Shown here: in pieces, positions 1 through 8,195 of the stretch
How the letters are laid out: each line of letters starts with the position of its first letter
How positions within the stretch are numbered: position 1 is the stretch's first letter
Assembly (NCBI GenBank): GCA_021780755.1
Contig: JAJXYF010000034.1
Coordinates: 1 to 64,000 of the forward strand
Length of the DNA stretch: 64,000 nt
DNA from: Deltaproteobacteria bacterium
Lineage (GTDB): Bacteria; Desulfobacterota; Binatia; Binatales; Binataceae
Reading direction: 5' to 3'
Position numbers and translations under genes: made by a program
Notes under the pieces: model-generated
Told to the model about the DNA's origin: nothing
The model's database searches: none
What the model saw: the letters and a program-made list of their open reading frames with translations, nothing else

Positions 1-264
1 CAACTCCTTGCCGGTCCCCGACTCCCCGTGGATCAGCACCGACGCCTTGTACGGCCCCAGCCGCTGCACCGTCTTCAACACCCGCCGCATGTTCGCCGAC
101 CGCACCACCATCCCACCCACTTCCTCGGTGTTAGGTGGCATCTGGTTGAGGCCAATCCATTCGTCTTCATGGCCGCATTCGCCAGGATTTGAAACGGTCG
201 CGACAGCAGTAATCAGTGGCTTTTGTTCGAGATTCATCGCTCCACTCTTTTCCGGCGTAAACAT
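1..264 (-). CDS. Sigma-54-dependent transcriptional activator, N-terminal fragment
   Basis: This is the start of an NtrC-family enhancer-binding protein whose remainder lies beyond the left edge. About 88 residues are visible. The last ones contain the AAA+ Walker A motif GESGTGKE, the hallmark of sigma-54 activators that hydrolyse ATP to open RNAP-sigma54 promoters. The sequence ahead of it (VVRSANMRRVLKTVQRL) matches the usual entry into this domain. No receiver or GAF domain fits in the short N-terminus, so the protein is a short, receiver-less activator. Two starts are possible: ATG at 264, or an internal ATG at 237 preceded by GGAG. The upstream DNA is AT-rich. Family identification is firm; the target genes are unknown. 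Confidence 0.85.
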   Translation of the reverse strand, partial: MFTPEKSGAMNLEQKPLITAVATVSNPGECGHEDEWIGLNQMPPNTEEVGGMVVRSANMRRVLKTVQRLGPYKASVLIHGESGTGKEL

Positions 265-922
265 CTAGTTAGCAGAATCTAGTCTGGTTGTGTTGTTGAA
301 TCAAGCAGTTATTGATGCTCATTTATCTTTTATAACTAAATCACTTGATGAGAGACTGTAAATCGGGACACGCAATAAGAAAAGATGATGATAGCTGCTA
401 ATGGTTGACTTTTAGTTTACAATATTGTTTAAGAGTGGTACTGCAAGATTATAAACGATGAGAGACGATAATGGCTCAGGAAAGAACAGGATGGCTCAGA
501 TTTGCACGTCTGACCGTGTCGGCCTTAGATCGCCGGCAGAACCATCCGCATCGTGCGCTATCGTCTATTGTAGCTTCGCTCGCGAGACGGCAATCCGGGG
601 AATCGAGATGTCCCGTTTGACCAAGAAAAGCTGGACGGCCGCCAGCGATCGGCGGCCTGTGGTGAGCGCTCCACTCACATTTGGTCAGCAGACGCCGAGC
701 ATGCGGGGGCGCCGGCCAGGCGAATCGTCCACCTTCATTAAATCCCCAAGCATTGGGCCAGGCGGCGCAGTTTTCGCTCAGACGCAATTTACTACATTAA
801 GTTTAAGATCGAGACCAGCGCGATATCGCGGTCGGCGGACGGGCGGAATACACGGTCGCGTTGGGCCCGCGCCGGGGTCGCTTGGGTGGGGTGCCGCGGC
901 GCGTAAAAAAATCAACCGCGGC
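265..922. other. Intergenic region, AT-rich on its left half
   Basis: There is no convincing gene here. The first about 200 bases, between the divergent start of the sigma-54 activator and position 470, are clearly AT-richer than the rest of the window and probably hold the activator's promoter. The remainder is GC-rich. It carries only overlapping open frames with low-complexity Arg/Ser/Pro translations and no domain. I found no clear promoter hexamers, terminator or repeat. Confidence 0.5.
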
Positions 923-1609
923 TCAGGCGGCGTTGAGCTTGCGACCGCCAGTGGGCGTGGTTCTATCGCCCGTATGCTTGCGTTCGTCGAAGCGCTTGCT
1001 GCTGATGCCAAAGGGCGCGGTAAAGCGCAGCCGGGTGCCGCCGTCGAGCATTTCGAAGCCGTACTGGCCGGCATCCGCGACCGCGTTGGTGAGCGCTTCG
1101 CCTTCGAGCACCATAGCTTGGACGTGAATCATTCGGCCGTCCAGCGTGCGTGCGTAAGGCCACTCGATAGGCTCGCCCGCACGGGTGAAAGATTTGTAGC
1201 CGCCGGTCAGGTTCCACGGCTTGAAGATCGGATAGACGAGCAGTGCGCGAGCGTCCAGCACTCCGGCGAGAATCGCGCCGGCGTGGCGCAGCAGGCGCCC
1301 GGCGCCTGCTGCCATCGCCCACAGTTCGCCGCATTCGAAGACCGCTTCCGGCGGCAGATGAGTCAGATCAGGCTTCGCATAGCTCTGGCTGAACATCGCC
1401 AGATCGTGCATGGCGAAGCCGCCGATCATCTCCGGCACGAGTTCACTTTCGTCGAACAGGCCATACAGGTTTCCGAACGTGAGATGAACCTCGCCGATAA
1501 GCGATTTGCGGGTCTCGCTGAAGCCCGCTCCGCGCATGATCCGGATTTCACTCAGACGGCGTGCGAAAGCACGCCGCTCGGCGTCTGTCGTCAGCAGGCG
1601 CAATTCCAT
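923..1609 (-). CDS. Hypothetical protein, possibly acyltransferase-like
   Basis: A 228-residue protein that I do not recognise. It has a good ribosome site (GGAGG six bases before the ATG at 1609) and codon use like its neighbours, so it is likely real. It has no signal peptide and no membrane segment. The alternation of predicted strands and helices, with NLYGLFDE and then FECGELWAMA and ALLVYPIFKPW, loosely recalls GNAT-type N-acyltransferases, the fold of FeeM-like N-acyl amino acid synthases. That is a guess from pattern, not a motif match. It is divergent from the metalloprotease/XRE pair. The C-terminal 20 residues are polar and probably disordered. Confidence 0.65.
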   Translation of the reverse strand: MELRLLTTDAERRAFARRLSEIRIMRGAGFSETRKSLIGEVHLTFGNLYGLFDESELVPEMIGGFAMHDLAMFSQSYAKPDLTHLPPEAVFECGELWAMAAGAGRLLRHAGAILAGVLDARALLVYPIFKPWNLTGGYKSFTRAGEPIEWPYARTLDGRMIHVQAMVLEGEALTNAVADAGQYGFEMLDGGTRLRFTAPFGISSKRFDERKHTGDRTTPTGGRKLNAA

Positions 1610-2132
1610 GAGGGGCCTCCAATTTCCGGCTCTAACCGATCCCGGACGATCAAGATGATGGAACTCAGGGATGAAGGACGCAGGCGCGCGCGGCCGGTGA
1701 GTTGCTCGCGTGCGTTAGCGTTTTTTGATGAGATCGAGGTGGCGGGCGCTCGCGTTGAATCGTTGGTTGCACGCTGCGGGATGTGCGGTGCTCGGCTTAC
1801 CATGAGGCGCCGCGCGTAATTAGTTAAGAATGGGTTAGACGAGCATAGCGAGAGTGGCGGCGACAGGCGGCGGTTACGCATTCTGCTTGGATTAGCGATT
1901 GTGGAAATAGGGATATGCTCCGCCCTGGACAGCGTTCTTAGAGTCGATGAACCGATTATGTTAGTCAAGGTGCTGACCATAGAATTGACACACATCAATT
2001 CGTCTGACAGTTGCGCGAGCCTAATCTCGCGACGTTTCGGCACCGGACGTTATCGCTAGGTGACGATTAGTTGCAAATGCTCGCAGAGTCAATGAGAATG
2101 TGAGGGGCGATTTATTCAGTTGCCGCAGAGCG
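1610..2132. other. Intergenic region between divergent genes
   Basis: This stretch separates the unknown minus-strand protein from the plus-strand metalloprotease and should hold both promoters. A TTGACA hexamer occurs near 1985 on the plus strand, inside a short TTGA/TCAA dyad, but no matching -10 is obvious. No open frame here has a recognisable product. Confidence 0.45.
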
Positions 2133-2945
2133 ATGGCTGCCACATTGAACGCGGAATCCCGTATCGAGAAATTGGTCACGCGCATCCTGGTCGAGACACG
2201 CGACAAAGAAGCGCAGAAGATCGAAGCGTGGAAGAAGCCCAGCGACGATATCAAGCGGCTGGTGCGGCACGACTACGTCCGCAGCCTGCGTCGCAATTTA
2301 CCCTACCGCGAGCTCAGGACGCTGATCGGGGCGTTCAGCGAGATGCTGCCTGGCTTCAATCGCGAAGTGGTCGGAATGATGCCCCTGGATAAGCTCGCCG
2401 AATGGGCGGCGGCGCTAGATTTGCACTTTAAAGCATCACCAAACGAGGGAGAAGACGGCCTTGCACTTAGAGGCTTCTACATCACGCGCCGAAAAGGTAT
2501 CTTAAAGCGTCCATTAATTTATGTTAATACGGCTCATCATCCATTAGCGGTTGCATCGACTTTCTGTCATGAAGTTGGACACCATATGAGTTCCGAACTC
2601 CTGGGCGAGGATATCGACACACCGGTGCATTTCTTTTTCGATGCCGACTACGCCTCGCATCTCGAGGAACCGAGCGAACTCGCGGCTGACGTCATGGTGA
2701 GTCTCGCGGCCTATCCGGAGCCGATTGCGCGCCGAATTTTCGCCACCCCGTGGAAGTGGGGATTGGTCGCAAGGGCCAAGGACATGACCGAAGCCGCGTT
2801 GGCCCAGGTGCGCGGACACCTGAAGAAAGCCTACGGCTTTGACATAATGGAACGGATCCCTGCGAATCAGCGATTGCACTACTTGTCAGGGATGATTCAT
2901 TACGCGAAATTACGTTGGGCGCTGCTTGCTGAGTACGACATATGA
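2133..2945 (+). CDS. ImmA/IrrE-type (DUF955) metallopeptidase
   Basis: A 270-residue protein with a zinc-peptidase core: HEVGH at about residues 146-150, and a downstream third-ligand helix (EPSELAADVMVSLAAYP, Glu near 182). This is the arrangement of ImmA/IrrE peptidases, which cleave a partner repressor. The N-terminal 100 residues are helical and not recognised. The stop overlaps the start of the XRE gene by four bases (ATGA), so the two are translationally coupled; the protease coming first reverses the usual order. The ATG at 2133 was chosen; a GTG in frame at 2100 would add 11 residues. The natural substrate is probably the adjacent regulator, by analogy with ImmA-ImmR of ICEBs1. Confidence 0.8.
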   Translation: MAATLNAESRIEKLVTRILVETRDKEAQKIEAWKKPSDDIKRLVRHDYVRSLRRNLPYRELRTLIGAFSEMLPGFNREVVGMMPLDKLAEWAAALDLHFKASPNEGEDGLALRGFYITRRKGILKRPLIYVNTAHHPLAVASTFCHEVGHHMSSELLGEDIDTPVHFFFDADYASHLEEPSELAADVMVSLAAYPEPIARRIFATPWKWGLVARAKDMTEAALAQVRGHLKKAYGFDIMERIPANQRLHYLSGMIHYAKLRWALLAEYDI

Positions 2946-3382
2946 AGAAGAAAACTCTCGGTCAGGTCCTGAAAAGCCAGCGCGAGATTCTCGGGCTAAC
3001 ACAGCGGGAACTCGCACTCAAACTCGATGTGAAGCCAAGCCACGTCGCCTACCTCGAGAAGGACCGTCGCCGTCCCTCTCTGGGACTGGTCAGCCGTATC
3101 GCCAACGTGCTGGGCCTGGAGAAGGAGCCGTTGTTCCTGCTCGCCCATCCGGAAGCGAGTACGCTGTTGACTGGACGGCGCGAAGCGGCGGCGCCGAGTC
3201 GCAATCCGGATCAGGTCTGGCGGGACTTTACCGGCAACAAGGCGATGCTGGCGCTGCACAATGTGAAGCCGCGTGAACTCAAGGTGCTGTCGCAGGTTAA
3301 CCTCCTGGGGAAAATTGCGGCACCCCGTCAGTTCCTTTTCATCCTGAACGCGATCCGTCAGGCGGTTGACGAGGAACAATAG
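2942..3382 (+). CDS. XRE-family helix-turn-helix regulator
   Basis: A 146-residue DNA-binding protein. Residues 6-62 form a Cro/CI-type HTH domain (LGQVLKSQREILGLTQREL, then LDVKPSHVAYLEKDRRRPS). The C-terminal half has no recognised domain but includes a conserved-looking LKVLSQVNLLG segment that could be the protease-sensitive or dimerisation part. It overlaps the metallopeptidase stop by four bases. The pair probably forms a repressor/anti-repressor switch. No phage or integrative-element gene is visible nearby, so a chromosomal stress or housekeeping role is equally possible. Confidence 0.85.
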   Translation: MKKKTLGQVLKSQREILGLTQRELALKLDVKPSHVAYLEKDRRRPSLGLVSRIANVLGLEKEPLFLLAHPEASTLLTGRREAAAPSRNPDQVWRDFTGNKAMLALHNVKPRELKVLSQVNLLGKIAAPRQFLFILNAIRQAVDEEQ

Positions 3383-3589
3383 GGGCCGTTCGGGCACTCG
3401 GCGCCAACGTCCTGAATCAGGGGCGCGAGGCCTGCCCAAGTTTTTGCGAGGCGTCGCCGCGGAGTGAGGCGATCGTTAGCAAAAACAACTATTTAGCGCA
3501 CGCCGTGCGTGGGAAGTTTTCTCGCGCGCGGCGTTGGTGTATTCGAGAGAAGAACGAGATCGCAATCGCTCGCGTAGTTGGAGGCGCGA

Positions 3590-3949
3590 ATGGCGCGCGA
3601 CAAGGGCTCCCGGCGCCTGTATAAATTCTGGTGGGTTCTCGCGTTTACCCTGGGAACCGCCGCAGGTGCGCTCTCGCTCAACTTCCTGCACGCGGAAAAC
3701 ACCCTCTGGATCACTCTCTTCCTGGCCGCGATCGCCGGTGCGGTCGCAATTTTCGAGCAGTTCGGCGTTCCGCGCGGTCGCGGTTCGCGCGCACCAGTCA
3801 GTCCCGCGCGATGGGGTGGGCGTGGTCTCCCGAATCATCCGCTGCCGGCGCGCAAACAGACTGCCGTCAAGCGTCCCGCGCGCCGCGCCCAGCTCCATGC
3901 GATAAGTGGCAAGAAGAACGCGGAACCACCTTCCTCAGGCACTTCGTAA
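3590..3949 (+). CDS. Small membrane protein of unknown function
   Basis: A 119-residue protein starting at the ATG at 3590, five bases after a strong GGAGG. It has a basic N-terminus (MARDKGSRR), then two hydrophobic segments at about residues 11-31 and 38-58 with a short extracytoplasmic loop. The long C-terminal tail is basic and proline/arginine-rich and probably disordered in the cytoplasm. No family is recognised. It stands alone between the XRE gene and the hydantoinase. The ribosome site and hydrophobic pattern argue that it is real. Confidence 0.6.
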   Translation: MARDKGSRRLYKFWWVLAFTLGTAAGALSLNFLHAENTLWITLFLAAIAGAVAIFEQFGVPRGRGSRAPVSPARWGGRGLPNHPLPARKQTAVKRPARRAQLHAISGKKNAEPPSSGTS

Positions 3950-4093
3950 CCGCTCACGCCGACCATCGATCCAGAGTGCGCGACTCTACGGCACGGTGTC
4001 CCACGCGGCATTTCCGTGCACGAACTTGACAGTTTCTTTCGCCCGCGCGTACCGTCGGATTTGAATTTCCTGGCGTTGACGAGGTGATTGCTC

Positions 4094-5521
4094 ATGATCG
4101 ATCTGATCATTCGGGGCGGTGACGTGGTGACGCCCGCGGGCGTCGGCAAATTCAGTGTCGGCGTAAACGAGGGGCGCATCGCGACGGTGGGCGTTGACGA
4201 TCGCACGCTGGAGGCCGCGCGCGTAATCGATGCCAGCGGCAAAATCGTGGTCCCGGGCGGCATCGAGCCGCACGCCCATCTCTCCAGTTTGGTCACCATG
4301 CAACCGGCCGTCCGCGAGTTCACGCTGGGGCCGGAAGAAGATACCGTCGGGATGGCGTTTGGCGGCACCACGACCCACATCGATTTCTGCTTCGTCCATC
4401 CGAAAACCGATATCCCGTCGGCGCTTGAGCAGCGGCGCAAACGCTGGATCGGCAAGTCGTACGTTGACTACAGCTTTCACGTCGCGCTCGGCGGAGCGCT
4501 GCCGCTCAGGATTTTCGATCAGATGCGCGACGCGATCGCCGAAGGCTTTCCGAGCTTCAAGGTCTTCACCAATGAAACCCTGCCACCGCATCCGCAGCGC
4601 CCGCCCTTCAAGCTTGACTTCGGGCGGATCGAGATGGCGATGGGGCAGGCGGCGCGCCACGGCGGAATCATGGTGGTGCACGCCGAGGACGACGAGCTGG
4701 TGCAGTTCAACTACGAACGCTTTCGTGAGGAGGGGCGCACCGAGGGCGCCAATCTTCACCTGGTGCATAATCAACTCTCGGAGCAGTTGGCGTTTACGCG
4801 CACGATTCAGGTGGCGGCGGCGACCGGTTCCGCGGTCTATTTCGTCCATACTTCGGCCCGGACCGGAGTCGAGGCAGTAGTCGAGGCGCGCGCTCATCGG
4901 CTGCCGGTTTACGCCGAGACGCTTCATCATTACGCCTGTTTTTCGGCCGAAGAGTACAAGCGCCCGCGCGGCTTCTGCTACCATACCTATCCTTCGTTGA
5001 AGCTCCCCGACGATCAGGACGCGCTCTGGGAAGGGTTGGTGCGCGACGGTGTCTCGACCACCGCAACCGACGAATACCCGACCTCGCTCGCGATGAAACT
5101 GCGCGGCAACAAAATCGACGACGTGACCGGCGGCAATCTCGGCGCCGAAGCGCGGATGGGAATTATTTTCACCGAGGGCGTTGTGCGGCGCGGGATGTCG
5201 CTGCAGCGCTTTGTCGACGTCACCTCGACCAATGCGGCGCGCATCCTGGGGCTCTATCCGCAAAAGGGTGTGATCGCGCCGGGCAGCGACGCCGACCTCG
5301 TGCTGATCGATCCGTCAATCGACAAAACGCTGGTGCGCGAGGACTTCCATGTGAGCGATTACAGTCCGTGGGAGGGCTGGCACGTGCGTGGATGGCCGGT
5401 AACGACGATATTGCGCGGGAAGGTGATCGTTGAGGACGGCCGGCTGCGGGGGCAACTTGGCGATGGGCGGCTGGTCGCGCGCAAGATCGATCCGGCCATA
5501 TTGCGGCGTCCGGCAAGTTGA
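4094..5521 (+). CDS. Dihydropyrimidinase/D-hydantoinase-family amidohydrolase
   Basis: A 475-residue cytoplasmic metal-dependent hydrolase of the cyclic amidohydrolase superfamily, which opens hydantoin or dihydropyrimidine rings. The binuclear metal site is complete: the HxH pair in GIEPHAHL, the lysine expected to be carboxylated in FPSFKVF, single histidines in VVHAEDD and YFVHTSA, and Asp in TATDEYPTS. The last motif differs from the usual TDHCPF/SDHAPH, so substrate specificity may be shifted. The C-terminal IAPGSDADLVLIDP segment is typical of the family. The start is the ATG at 4094, six bases after GAGGTGA. It is monocistronic, with a small hairpin at its stop codon. Confidence 0.88.
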   Translation: MIDLIIRGGDVVTPAGVGKFSVGVNEGRIATVGVDDRTLEAARVIDASGKIVVPGGIEPHAHLSSLVTMQPAVREFTLGPEEDTVGMAFGGTTTHIDFCFVHPKTDIPSALEQRRKRWIGKSYVDYSFHVALGGALPLRIFDQMRDAIAEGFPSFKVFTNETLPPHPQRPPFKLDFGRIEMAMGQAARHGGIMVVHAEDDELVQFNYERFREEGRTEGANLHLVHNQLSEQLAFTRTIQVAAATGSAVYFVHTSARTGVEAVVEARAHRLPVYAETLHHYACFSAEEYKRPRGFCYHTYPSLKLPDDQDALWEGLVRDGVSTTATDEYPTSLAMKLRGNKIDDVTGGNLGAEARMGIIFTEGVVRRGMSLQRFVDVTSTNAARILGLYPQKGVIAPGSDADLVLIDPSIDKTLVREDFHVSDYSPWEGWHVRGWPVTTILRGKVIVEDGRLRGQLGDGRLVARKIDPAILRRPAS

Positions 5522-5539
5522 GTTGCACGACTGCAACTC
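5520..5539 (+). terminator. Small hairpin at the hydantoinase stop codon
   Basis: Perfect 8-bp arms (GAGTTGCA/TGCAACTC) with a CGAC loop include the stop codon of the hydantoinase gene. There is no U-tract downstream, so termination activity is uncertain. Confidence 0.4.
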
Positions 5540-6125
5540 AGACTTGCGGCACTTAACACATCAACGATAAAAAGGCGATGACTTAGCGATTATGAGATAG
5601 GGTAGGGTGGCAAAACGTGGGATTTATTCAATTCGCGAGGTCTCATCTCACCGTACCGTTATGAATAAAACTTTCGCAGCGCGCCTATGAAAGTTAGAGC
5701 GACAGGCGCCACACGATAGTTGAGATAGACAAATAAGACCTCGTTTCAAGGGATATAAATCAATCAATGCTAACTATCGTTCGTGATGTCAGACCTTGGA
5801 AAAGCGCTCCGGAATAAAGCATCGCGACCGCACTCTTGACTCTTTTCTCACGCCAATGGTAATTCCATTGTTGTTCGTAGCAAATTTGCCGCACTGTTAG
5901 AGAACCAACGAACTGATTGGCGGCAAGGTGATTCGTGAAGGGGCGGCTGGCCAAGGAGAGGTGGTCAGACGGTGACATAGCGGGGATTAGTCGGCGTCTC
6001 GATCCTCTCGTCAGAATGCGCGCGAGCGCGAAGCCGGTTAAACCTGATGCGGGTATGGCGGACGCATAGCTTGCTCGACGAAGTACCGCTCTAATGCGTT
6101 GTTCAGCTCAAGAAGGAAAATCCAT
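5540..6125. other. AT-rich intergenic leader ahead of the polysaccharide cluster
   Basis: About 590 bases without a convincing gene, visibly AT-richer than the flanks up to about 5990. It lies immediately before the 27-kb plus-strand polysaccharide cluster and most likely carries its promoter and control sites. A 72-residue minus-strand open frame (5760-5978) has no ribosome site or recognisable content. The last 100 bases become GC-rich and may fold (see the 6032-6090 entry). Confidence 0.5.
6032..6090 (+). promoter_or_regulatory. Possible structured leader, faintly GEMM (c-di-GMP)-like
   Basis: In the untranslated region 36-94 bases before the first cluster gene, the order TTAAACC, a short variable segment, then GGACGCATAGC recalls the AAACC...GGACGCAAAGC core of GEMM-class c-di-GMP riboswitches, with one mismatch in the second box. 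CGGT and ACCG at the two ends could close the structure. The characteristic 3' GGGUUACC box is not visible. This is a weak resemblance only. Confidence 0.2.
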
Positions 6126-6647
6126 ATGAAACGCAAAGCGACAATGCTCCTCACGACGATGCTGGCGATCAGCATGACCGCCGCCCAGGCGATGAGTGCG
6201 ACCGTCTGTGGCGTCGCGCAAAACGCTCAGGGCGCCCCGGTCAGCGGAGTCGGGGTCATAATCAAGGATTCGTCCGGGAAGATCCTTGGGCAGGCGATCA
6301 CGGGCAGCAAGGGCGAGTACCAAGTTGACAATCTGGGGCAGGGGACGCTCGACCTGTTCCTTGATCCGGGCACTTCCGGTATGAAGGGCGGATCCGGCGT
6401 GCTGAATCTCGACGGTGAGAGCAAGATGGTCAACTGGCAAGTCTCCGACGCCAGTGGCGCGATGGCGTCGCAGGGCGGATCGTGCGTGGATCCGGCGGGC
6501 GCGTTGACGCCGGCCGAGTGGGCGTCGATCGGAGTGCTGGGTCTAGGTGCCGCGGCCGGAATTGCGGCGATTGTGTGGGCCGAGACCGGCAATCGTAGTG
6601 ATCACCATCATCAACCGACTCAATTTCCGGTCAGTCCGCAGTTCTGA
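6126..6647 (+). CDS. Secreted/envelope protein with carboxypeptidase-regulatory-like domain
   Basis: A 173-residue exported protein. The N-terminus is a signal peptide (MKRKATMLLTTMLAISMTAAQA, cleavage near AMSA). Residues about 28-95 form a Gly-rich beta domain like the transthyretin-like carboxypeptidase regulatory fold (GAPVSGVGVIIKDSSGK, then GEYQVDNLGQGTLDLFLDPG). A C-terminal hydrophobic helix (about 138-156, IGVLGLGAAAGIAAIVWA) precedes a His-rich tail, suggesting inner-membrane anchoring. The ATG at 6126 follows AGAAGGA. As the first gene of the polysaccharide cluster it may interact with the export machinery or glycan, but its function is not established. Confidence 0.7.
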   Translation: MKRKATMLLTTMLAISMTAAQAMSATVCGVAQNAQGAPVSGVGVIIKDSSGKILGQAITGSKGEYQVDNLGQGTLDLFLDPGTSGMKGGSGVLNLDGESKMVNWQVSDASGAMASQGGSCVDPAGALTPAEWASIGVLGLGAAAGIAAIVWAETGNRSDHHHQPTQFPVSPQF

Positions 6648-6757
6648 ATTATTGACGCGTTCAGACGCGTGAATCCCGCGGCGCTCCGGGCGTGAACATC
6701 GCTCGGGGTGCCCTCTCTGAAACCCGGGCCTGACTGACACGTCCGGTGTTTCAAAAA

Positions 6758-8182
6758 ATGAATCCAATAAATTATTACCTTCGACGTACGGCGACGGGCG
6801 GTTCCGGTCATCGAGACGGAATCGATCTCCGCACTATTGCATGGCGCATTCGCACAACTGCGTTCATCTGGGTTGCCGCGGTGACGCTCGCGGCCGGATG
6901 CTTCTCGAACGATCCGATGAGCGTAAAGGGTCCCGGCGTGGCCGGCGACAACCCGGCGGCTGCGGCGCCCACTGATGCGACTCCGACCGCGAGCTCCGAT
7001 CCGCTCGGGCAGCCGACGGCGGCGGAGCTGGCTGACGACGCCGATCTCGATCGGATATGGCAGAAACGTTCGTCCGAACTTTCGTCGTCGAAGGATTATC
7101 CGGTCGGGCCTGGCGACATCCTGACCATCTCGGTTCCGCAGATGGACGAGTTGCAGGAGCGCAAGGTCCGCGTCACGCCGCAGGGCACGATCGAGTTGCC
7201 GCTGGTCGGAATGGTGCAAGCGGGCGGCCTGACCGAAGAGCAGTTGGAAGCCGAACTCGACAACAAGCTGAACAATTTCATGTATAACCCGCAGGCCTCG
7301 GTTTACGTCGATGAGTACCACAATCGCGACGTCGCGGTGATCGGCGCGGTGAACCATCCGGGGTTGGTGCTGCTCGACAGCCCCTCCGAGACGATACTCG
7401 ACGTGATCACGCAGGCGGGCGGGCTTTCGTCCACTGCCGCCGACGAGATAATCCTGATCCCGGTCGAGCTTGGCGATCCCACAATGGCGAAGCGGGTCTC
7501 GCGGGTGGCGTATAATTCGAGCGTTCCGGGCAGCGTCGGCACCGACTCGTCGATTGCGAGCGATGCGGGTACGGGAGACCCGGCGCATCCGGTGGGACAA
7601 GCCGGCGAAATCATGCCGAATGAACCGGGACGCGCAATCCAGGGCGGCAACCCGGGCATCTACCAGCGCCAGCAACAGATGAAGCAGAGTGCCGCCGCGG
7701 TGACGCCGCCCCCGGATATCGCTTCGCGCGCGCTCGATCTGGTGCCGTCCAACGCGCATCCATTGACAATTAAAATCAAGAGTACCTCGCTGACCGGCGC
7801 GGGCAAATATATCAACCTGCCGATGCGTCCGGGCGACGTCATCGTGGTGCCGGGCGGCGGCAACGTGATGGTGGTCGGCTGGGTCGAGACGCCGGGCTAT
7901 TTTCAGGTGGGGTCGGGCTTGACGGTGCTGGGCGCGATTGGCGCCGCGGGCGGTCCAATGTACGCGGCCAATACCAAGGACATTACGCTGATTCGCAGCA
8001 ACAAGGACGGTAGCAAGGAAACGATTCCGATTAACCTCGAGAAGATCTCGAAGGGCGAGGCTTCCGATCTTCCGGTCAAGGCCAATGACGTGATCGACGT
8101 GCCGTATTCCAGTGTGAGAATCGGCCCGTACGTTTTCTATTCGATTCTGTCGCGCATGGGGATTGGCACCCCGGCATGGTAA
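6758..8182 (+). CDS. Outer-membrane polysaccharide export lipoprotein (OPX, Wza-like)
   Basis: A 474-residue OPX-family protein forming the outer-membrane/periplasmic channel for polysaccharide. The N-terminal signal ends in the lipobox LAAGC (Cys at about 48). An Ala/Pro/Thr-rich linker follows. The Poly_export domain (about 108-190) starts YPVGPGDILTISVPQMDEL and contains VTPQGTIELPLVGMVQAGGLT. Two SLBB-type domains follow (AVIGAVNHPGLVLL, and VMVVGWVETPGYFQV), separated by an unusually long low-complexity insert of about 110 residues. It is 13 bases upstream of the co-polymerase/kinase gene, its expected partner. The start is taken as the ATG at 6758; an in-frame GTG lies at 6746. Confidence 0.92.
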   Translation: MNPINYYLRRTATGGSGHRDGIDLRTIAWRIRTTAFIWVAAVTLAAGCFSNDPMSVKGPGVAGDNPAAAAPTDATPTASSDPLGQPTAAELADDADLDRIWQKRSSELSSSKDYPVGPGDILTISVPQMDELQERKVRVTPQGTIELPLVGMVQAGGLTEEQLEAELDNKLNNFMYNPQASVYVDEYHNRDVAVIGAVNHPGLVLLDSPSETILDVITQAGGLSSTAADEIILIPVELGDPTMAKRVSRVAYNSSVPGSVGTDSSIASDAGTGDPAHPVGQAGEIMPNEPGRAIQGGNPGIYQRQQQMKQSAAAVTPPPDIASRALDLVPSNAHPLTIKIKSTSLTGAGKYINLPMRPGDVIVVPGGGNVMVVGWVETPGYFQVGSGLTVLGAIGAAGGPMYAANTKDITLIRSNKDGSKETIPINLEKISKGEASDLPVKANDVIDVPYSSVRIGPYVFYSILSRMGIGTPAW

Positions 8183-8195
8183 TACACTACTCCTG

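Noticed and set aside
458..1819. Long plus-strand open frame of 453 codons
   Set aside because: It runs antisense to the well-supported minus-strand gene at 923-1609 and has a low-complexity Arg/Ala-rich translation with no domain.
1610..3382. Prophage or integrative element around the XRE/protease pair
   Set aside because: No integrase, structural, replication or att-like repeat was found nearby, and base composition is normal within the genes.
3986..5263. 425-codon minus-strand open frame
   Set aside because: It is the reverse of the hydantoinase gene, which carries the full metal-binding motif set.
5760..5978. 72-residue minus-strand open frame in the AT-rich leader
   Set aside because: No ribosome site, no hydrophobic or domain pattern, and it lies in a probable regulatory region.
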